From assembly GCA_964403015.1 (NCBI GenBank), contig CAYOEJ010000009.1, positions 1 to 55,795 on the forward strand: DNA of 55,795 bases, written 5' to 3'. A program made the position numbers and the translations under genes. Positions within the stretch are counted from its first letter, which is position 1. Each line of letters begins with the position of its first letter. This document shows positions 51,624 to 55,795 of this stretch, in pieces. The DNA comes from CAYOEJ01 sp964403015 (GTDB lineage: Bacteria > Actinomycetota > Actinomycetes > Actinomycetales > Actinomycetaceae). The notes under the pieces were generated by a model. The model saw only the letters and a list, made by a program, of their open reading frames with translations, was not told the DNA's origin and searched no databases.

Positions 51624-53417
51624 ATGAAGCAATCCCTCTATGCGAAGTCACCGGGAGCTCGTCTTGAGTTCGGCCCGGCCGTTCGCCATAGAGAGGGACA
51701 GGGCGTGCCCCAAGATGTTCAATTATCATTTGGCGATCTTGGCCCCAACCTCTTTGACGTCACCTTTGTGGTGGTCGATCTTGAGACGACTGGCGGTAAA
51801 CCAGATCTGCGTAGCATTACCGAATTTGGTGCGGTGAAGGTTCGCGGCGGAGAGGTCGTTGGGGAATTTGGCACTTTGGTCAATCCCTGCATGGCAATTC
51901 CCGCATTCATTACGGTTCTGACGGGCATCACTACCGCCATGGTGGTTACTGCTCCGAAGATCGAAGAGGTCATGCCCTCATTCCTTGAATTTGTTGGTCA
52001 CGATCCCAACGTTGTGCTTGTCGCACATAACGCACGCTTTGACATGTCCCACCTCAAGGCTGCCGCAGCAGCTTTGGAACTTCCGTTTCCCAAGGTTCGC
52101 GTACTCGATACCGTGGTCCTCGCTCGGCGTACCTTCACGCGCGATGAAGTTCCAAATTACAAGCTGGGCACGCTAGCTCGAGTTTGCGGTGCAAGCGTTA
52201 CCCCTAATCACCGCGCACTCGACGATGCTCGGGCAACTGTTGACGTCCTTCATGCGATCCTGTCAAGACTCGGCGGGCTTGGGGTGTCACACCTTGATGA
52301 CCTCGTGAGCGCAGTGGATCCAGTTCCTCAGCACAGGCGCATCAAGGCACACCTTGCAGATGGGCTGCCTCGCTCTCCCGGCGTCTACAAATTCATCGGA
52401 CCTCGTGACGAAGTCCTTTATGTGGGAACGTCTCGGAATCTTTACAAGCGCGTCCGGCAGTATTTCACCGCTGCAGAAAAGCGCAGGCGTATCGGTGAAA
52501 TGGTCGATTTATCGGTCCGCGTTGATCACATTGCAACGGCCACGGTTCTCGAGGCAAACATTCTCGAGATCCGCCTGATTGGCGAGCTAGAGCCGCAATA
52601 CAATCGACGTTCCAGAGCGAGTGTTTCGCGCCCATGGATCACCCTCACTGCCGAGGCACATCCCCGGTTGAAGGTTTCGCGGCATGTTCCAGCGACGGCG
52701 ATGGCGACGTCAATTGGACCATTTAGTTCAACCTCCCAGGCTAAGAGGGCACTCGAATTGCTCGGTGATGTAACAAATCTTCGTGGCTGCATCCAAAAGC
52801 TTCCGGTACAACCCGACGGGCGGCCAGCCTGCCATCTTCTCGAACTAAATAAGTGCAGCGGGCCGTGCATCACCGGAGCCCCTCAAAGCGACGAACTAAA
52901 CCTCATTTCTGAGGCCCTCGAACACAGGGTCGGTACCTTCGTAGAGCGTTCGATGGAGCGCATGCGTGAGCTTGCGAGGTCGGAACGTTATGAACAGGCG
53001 GCTACGGAACGTGAGCGACTTTATGCATTAGTATCGGGCTCGCGATCAGCGGCTCGCAGTGCGTCTCTCATCACCAATGCGCGGGTAATTGCTGCCGCCC
53101 GCGAGTCGCACGGCTGGGAAATTGTTGTGATTGACTACGGAAGACTTGTCGCTACCGGAGTCGCGAAGAACGGTGACAGCCCGCAAGAGTTGGCATCGTG
53201 GCTATCGGCCACCCATCCTCAGAGCCCACCTCCCGAGACACTGCTTAAGCACGTCACCACGGACGAGCTGCGACTAGTCTCTGATTGGCTGTGGCGAGAG
53301 AACGTTCGATTCCTTGAGGTTGCCGATCCTGATTCCCTATCGTGCTCTGTCAGAGGTCCAATGCGGGTTCAGTTACCAGCAATTCCGGGGTCAAAGAGCA
53401 TAGACTTAGATCATTGA
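51624..53417 (+). CDS. DEDDh exonuclease / GIY-YIG endonuclease fusion
   Basis: A 597-residue repair-type nuclease like Rv2191. The DEDDh exonuclease domain (~45-215) has Exo I VVDLETTGGKPDLRSITE, Exo II AHNARFDMSHL and Exo III HRALDDARATVDV. A UvrC/Cho-type GIY-YIG domain follows (~245-330): PGVYKFIGPRDEVLYVGTS and LYKRVRQYF. The C-terminal part has a Cys-containing region (CIQK..CHLLELNKCSGPCI) and a UvrB-binding-like helix. It may incise and trim damaged DNA alone. The N-terminal ~40 residues look non-conserved; the ATG at 51624 rests on the promoter hexamer. Confidence 0.92.
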   Translation: MKQSLYAKSPGARLEFGPAVRHREGQGVPQDVQLSFGDLGPNLFDVTFVVVDLETTGGKPDLRSITEFGAVKVRGGEVVGEFGTLVNPCMAIPAFITVLTGITTAMVVTAPKIEEVMPSFLEFVGHDPNVVLVAHNARFDMSHLKAAAAALELPFPKVRVLDTVVLARRTFTRDEVPNYKLGTLARVCGASVTPNHRALDDARATVDVLHAILSRLGGLGVSHLDDLVSAVDPVPQHRRIKAHLADGLPRSPGVYKFIGPRDEVLYVGTSRNLYKRVRQYFTAAEKRRRIGEMVDLSVRVDHIATATVLEANILEIRLIGELEPQYNRRSRASVSRPWITLTAEAHPRLKVSRHVPATAMATSIGPFSSTSQAKRALELLGDVTNLRGCIQKLPVQPDGRPACHLLELNKCSGPCITGAPQSDELNLISEALEHRVGTFVERSMERMRELARSERYEQAATERERLYALVSGSRSAARSASLITNARVIAAARESHGWEIVVIDYGRLVATGVAKNGDSPQELASWLSATHPQSPPPETLLKHVTTDELRLVSDWLWRENVRFLEVADPDSLSCSVRGPMRVQLPAIPGSKSIDLDH

Positions 53418-53433
53418 AAATCTTGGAGGAAAA

Positions 53434-53712
53434 ATGATCACAGCAATTGTATTGATCGACGCAGAAGTAGACCACATTCCTGAAGTAGCGGATGCGGTGG
53501 CAGCTGTTAAGAACGTCAAGCAGGTGTACTCGGTTACTGGCGACGTTGATCTCATTGCTCTGGTCACCGTCACGGAGCATGACCAGCTAGCTTCAGTGAT
53601 TCCAGATCAGATCGCCAAGGTCGAGGGCGTCAAGAACGTCAAGACCTACCTGGCATTTCAAGAGTTTTCTACTGCCGATCTAGATGCAGCGTTCGATATC
53701 GGTCTTGACTAG
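53434..53712 (+). CDS. Stand-alone AsnC/Lrp effector (RAM) domain protein
   Basis: A 92-residue protein made only of the Lrp/AsnC ligand-binding RAM domain (TAIVLIDAEVDHIPEVADAV, GDVDLIALVTV, GVKNVKTYLAFQEF). There is no DNA-binding helix-turn-helix, so it should bind a small ligand, often an amino acid, or modulate another protein. A GGAGG Shine-Dalgarno precedes the ATG. It follows the nuclease gene by 16 bases and converges with trpD one base beyond its stop. Stand-alone RAM proteins next to trpD are common in actinobacteria. Confidence 0.93.
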   Translation: MITAIVLIDAEVDHIPEVADAVAAVKNVKQVYSVTGDVDLIALVTVTEHDQLASVIPDQIAKVEGVKNVKTYLAFQEFSTADLDAAFDIGLD

Positions 53713-53713
53713 T

Positions 53714-54772
53714 TCAGGCGCTCTTCGCCTCGCGCGATAGCTCAATCCAGCGAGAGAGAAGTTGGCTGGCCCGGCCGTCGTCGATAACCTTCTCGGCGTA
53801 ACCCACCGCGTTATTCATCCGACTGATGAAGTCGCCGTCGCCGATCTCAGCAATGGTTCCATCAGCAACAAAAGCGCCTGCGGCGTTAAGAACAACGGCA
53901 TCGCGAACTGGTCCGGTCAATCCGTCTAGGACCTCACGAGCAATGCGAGCGTTATAGGTCGCATCTTGCCCACGGAGCTCATCGATGGTGGCTGCAGAAA
54001 GCCCGAGATCATCAGTGGCGTCAAATTCGTGATAAGACACGTCCCCATCGCGTACTTCCCATACTTGGTTACGAACTACCGAAGAGAGTTCGTCCAAGCC
54101 GTTCTCGCCGCGGAAAACGAGTGCGCTATTGCCACGCTTCGCCAAAACACCTGCAACAAGAGGCGCCTGCGATGCGTTTGAGACACCGATTGCTCCAACA
54201 CGCGGGCGAGCCGGGTTGGTGAGTGGGCCAAGCACGTTAAAGGCCGTCGCAACCGCAAGCTCTTTGCGAGTCTGAGCAGCATACTTCATTGACGGATGGA
54301 ACTTATTGGCAAAGAGGAAGGTAATCCCGATCTCGTGGAATATCCGTTCAACATCCGCTGTTTCAAGGTTGAGGTCCACGCCGAGCGCCTCGAGGCAATC
54401 AGCAGAACCGGACGCCGACGACGAGGCTCGGTTGCCATGCTTGACGACCTTCAAACCACCAGCGGCGATGACTATCGAAGCGGTCGTGGAAATATTGACA
54501 GTTCGTAGACGATCTCCACCCGTACCGACGATATCGAGGGCATTCTCAGTCAGGTTAACCTTTTCGGCGTGCGACTGCATCGAGTCTGCCAGACCCAGCA
54601 GTTCCTCGACTGTTTCGCCCTTTGTTGCCAACGCAGCGAGGAATCCGGCAAGGACGATCGGAGATGTCTCGCCGGTCATCACACGATCCATTGCCCAAGC
54701 AGTATCTTCGGTCGAGAGATTCTCACCCCGAATGACCTTGGTGGTGAGTTCAGGCCACGTCCGCTCGGTCAT
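53714..54772 (-). CDS. trpD: Anthranilate phosphoribosyltransferase
   Basis: A 352-residue enzyme of tryptophan synthesis that joins anthranilate and PRPP. The N-terminal helical domain (VIRGENLSTEDTAWAMDRVM) is followed by the PRPP motif DIVGTGGDRLRTVNIST, KHGNRASSSASGSAD, and NVLGPLTNPARP. The usual Gly after GTGGD is Arg here (GTGGDRLRT). The ATG at 54772 shares one base with the stop of the receiver-like gene (TAATG). It is the only trp gene in the window. Confidence 0.95.
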   Translation of the reverse strand: MTERTWPELTTKVIRGENLSTEDTAWAMDRVMTGETSPIVLAGFLAALATKGETVEELLGLADSMQSHAEKVNLTENALDIVGTGGDRLRTVNISTTASIVIAAGGLKVVKHGNRASSSASGSADCLEALGVDLNLETADVERIFHEIGITFLFANKFHPSMKYAAQTRKELAVATAFNVLGPLTNPARPRVGAIGVSNASQAPLVAGVLAKRGNSALVFRGENGLDELSSVVRNQVWEVRDGDVSYHEFDATDDLGLSAATIDELRGQDATYNARIAREVLDGLTGPVRDAVVLNAAGAFVADGTIAEIGDGDFISRMNNAVGYAEKVIDDGRASQLLSRWIELSREAKSA

Positions 54773-55188
54773 TAAGCAACGACCTTCGCCGAAAGCACCC
54801 GAGCGACCTCCTGGGATAGCGCCTTTGCATCCACGGGGAAGGGAAGAATTCCGTTTGGCTTTGATACGCGCGCGAGCCACTCATCCTGAGGGCGGGCAAT
54901 GAGAATGATGAACGGCATGTTCGGGTCAATCTCATCGCGAACCATCTTGCCGAGCCCGATCCCTCCGAGCTTCGCAGCTTCACCGTCAAGAATCAGAAGA
55001 TCGTACTTGTTCTCCTGAATCTTCATGTAAGCACCTTCGTAGGTTGCCGACTCGGTCCAGCGGATCTCGGTCATGCCCTTACCGACGCGACGGCCAACAG
55101 CTCGCATGACGTCGCCTCGCGTGTCACGGTTGTCCGAGTAAACAAGAATATCGACGACGCCGTCGTGATCCGCAGTCCGGTCCGTCAT
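54772..55188 (-). CDS. Atypical receiver-domain protein
   Basis: A 138-residue protein with a response-regulator receiver fold and no output domain. The presumed acceptor is Asp68 (YDLLILDGEA) and acidic-pocket residues are Asp19/Asp22 (VYSDNRDTR). The switch Ser/Thr is replaced by Ala (IILIARPQ) and the invariant Lys before Pro is Phe (GILPFPVD), so normal phosphorylation-driven switching is doubtful. GGAGGT precedes the ATG. It is translated with trpD. Members next to trpD are conserved in actinobacteria; function unknown. Confidence 0.85.
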   Translation of the reverse strand: MTDRTADHDGVVDILVYSDNRDTRGDVMRAVGRRVGKGMTEIRWTESATYEGAYMKIQENKYDLLILDGEAAKLGGIGLGKMVRDEIDPNMPFIILIARPQDEWLARVSKPNGILPFPVDAKALSQEVARVLSAKVVA

Positions 55189-55409
55189 GGCTACCTCCGT
55201 GGTAAAAGTTCATCTGATCGCTGCAATTCTATCCGCTTTCAAGCGAAAGCAACGAATTATGCTCGGTATGAGAGCACTCCAGCCGCGCAAAGCGCTTTAC
55301 GCTATTGGCTTTGCCACCGCCGAGAGGCAGCCGAATCGCGATAAGTTGAGAGGTGAAAGATCGTGGATCACAAAGGATTGCACGATACGCAGAACTTTTG
55401 GAGGAAGTT

Positions 55410-55795
55410 ATGGCTCTTTACACTCTGCCCGAACTTGATTACGACTACGGTGCTCTCGAGCCCCACATTTCCGGCAAGATCATGGAGCTGCACCACAGCA
55501 AGCACCACGATACATACGTGAAGGGTGCCAACACCGCACTGGAGAATCTTCAGGCCGCTCGTGAAGCTGATAATCTTTCCAAGATCAACCAGTTCTCGAA
55601 GGATCTCGCTTTCAACCTGGGTGGCCACACCAACCACTCCGTGTTCTGGAAGAACCTGTCCCCCAACGGCGGTGGCGAGCCAGAAGGCGAGCTCGCCGAA
55701 GCTATCAAGGACGCATTCGGTTCGTTTGACGGTTTCAAGAAGCAGTTCACCGCTGCAGCGACCGGCATTCAGGGATCTGGCTGGGCAGTGCTTGC
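55410..55795 (+). CDS. sodA: Superoxide dismutase [Mn/Fe], 3' end outside window
   Basis: The first ~128 residues of a Mn/Fe superoxide dismutase, cut by the window end. MALYTLPELDYDYGALEPHI, the metal-ligand His in HHSKHHDTYV, the second in LGGHTNHSVFW and GSFDGFKKQF are visible. GGAGGAAG (55400-55407) precedes the ATG. The metal type cannot be fixed because the C-terminal ligands are missing. The 221 bp upstream (55189-55409) contain no other gene and should hold the promoter shared out with the divergent receiver gene. Confidence 0.96.
   Translation, partial: MALYTLPELDYDYGALEPHISGKIMELHHSKHHDTYVKGANTALENLQAAREADNLSKINQFSKDLAFNLGGHTNHSVFWKNLSPNGGGEPEGELAEAIKDAFGSFDGFKKQFTAAATGIQGSGWAVL

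Overview
The window looks like a chromosomal segment of an actinobacterium, probably an Actinomycetaceae member of the Trueperella/Arcanobacterium/Actinomyces type. This rests on gene content and order: SepH, DUF3000, DUF3159, DUF3710, DUF4192, DUF4193, DUF5998, PknL-like and Rv2175c-like proteins, class II DAHP synthase, PPi-type phosphofructokinase and actinobacterial ParC/ParE/SigA, with mid-to-high G+C judged by eye. Blocks match the order known in Mycobacterium (Rv2680-Rv2703 and Rv2173-Rv2192) and Streptomyces. Almost everything is housekeeping. I see no CRISPR array, prophage, insertion sequence or biosynthetic island. Two runs of exactly 100 N, each flanked by an identical 55-bp sequence, mark this as a draft scaffold.

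Layout. 1-450: three tRNAs (Cys partial, Gly, Val). 550-3194: minus-strand molybdoenzyme cluster (Cys-containing winged-helix regulator, cytochrome b/molybdopterin fusion, small HMA-like protein). 3350-9992: glycogen-to-trehalose route (glgX, treY, treZ). 9995-16690: FemAB-like transferase, DUF3000, RNase D, Dxs, S9 peptidase. 16791-25910: aconitase, TrmA-like methyltransferase, KimA-like APC transporter, two TrkA/RCK proteins, then DUF3159/OB-fold/DUF3710. 25982-30049: DUF4193, SepH, thymidine kinase, a phosphodiesterase-like protein, DUF5998. 30162-39571: ParC, two double-GNAT acetyltransferases, ParE, a DUF7455-like protein, a DEDDh exonuclease, SigA. 39756-42955: universal stress protein, a badly damaged flavoprotein disulfide reductase, DUF4192. 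43068-50915: polyprenyl synthase, Rv2175c-like DNA-binding protein, LysM lytic transglycosylase, PASTA kinase, DAHP synthase, phosphofructokinase. 51009-55795: proline-rich membrane protein, DEDDh/GIY-YIG nuclease, AsnC-type RAM protein, TrpD, atypical receiver, and the start of superoxide dismutase.

Genes acting together: GlgX, TreY and TreZ convert glycogen to trehalose. The APC transporter and the two RCK proteins probably form one potassium-uptake system, since no TrkH is present here. The kinase, the Rv2175c-like protein and the transglycosylase form a cell-wall signalling neighbourhood.

Most notable observations: (1) start codons fall into two classes, those with a Shine-Dalgarno and at least a dozen with a -10-like TANNNT hexamer exactly 6 nt upstream, implying widespread leaderless transcription and correcting several starts; (2) an RclA-like reductase carries an internal deletion, a frameshift and a G8 tract that breaks its frame; (3) tandem repeats and 55-bp overlaps at both N gaps; (4) two large concentric inverted repeats lacking T-tracts, between glgX and treY and between pfkA and the DAHP synthase gene. 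I found no clearly new multi-gene system; the best candidates for undescribed biology are the molybdoenzyme/HMA-like pair and the KimA-like/RCK unit.
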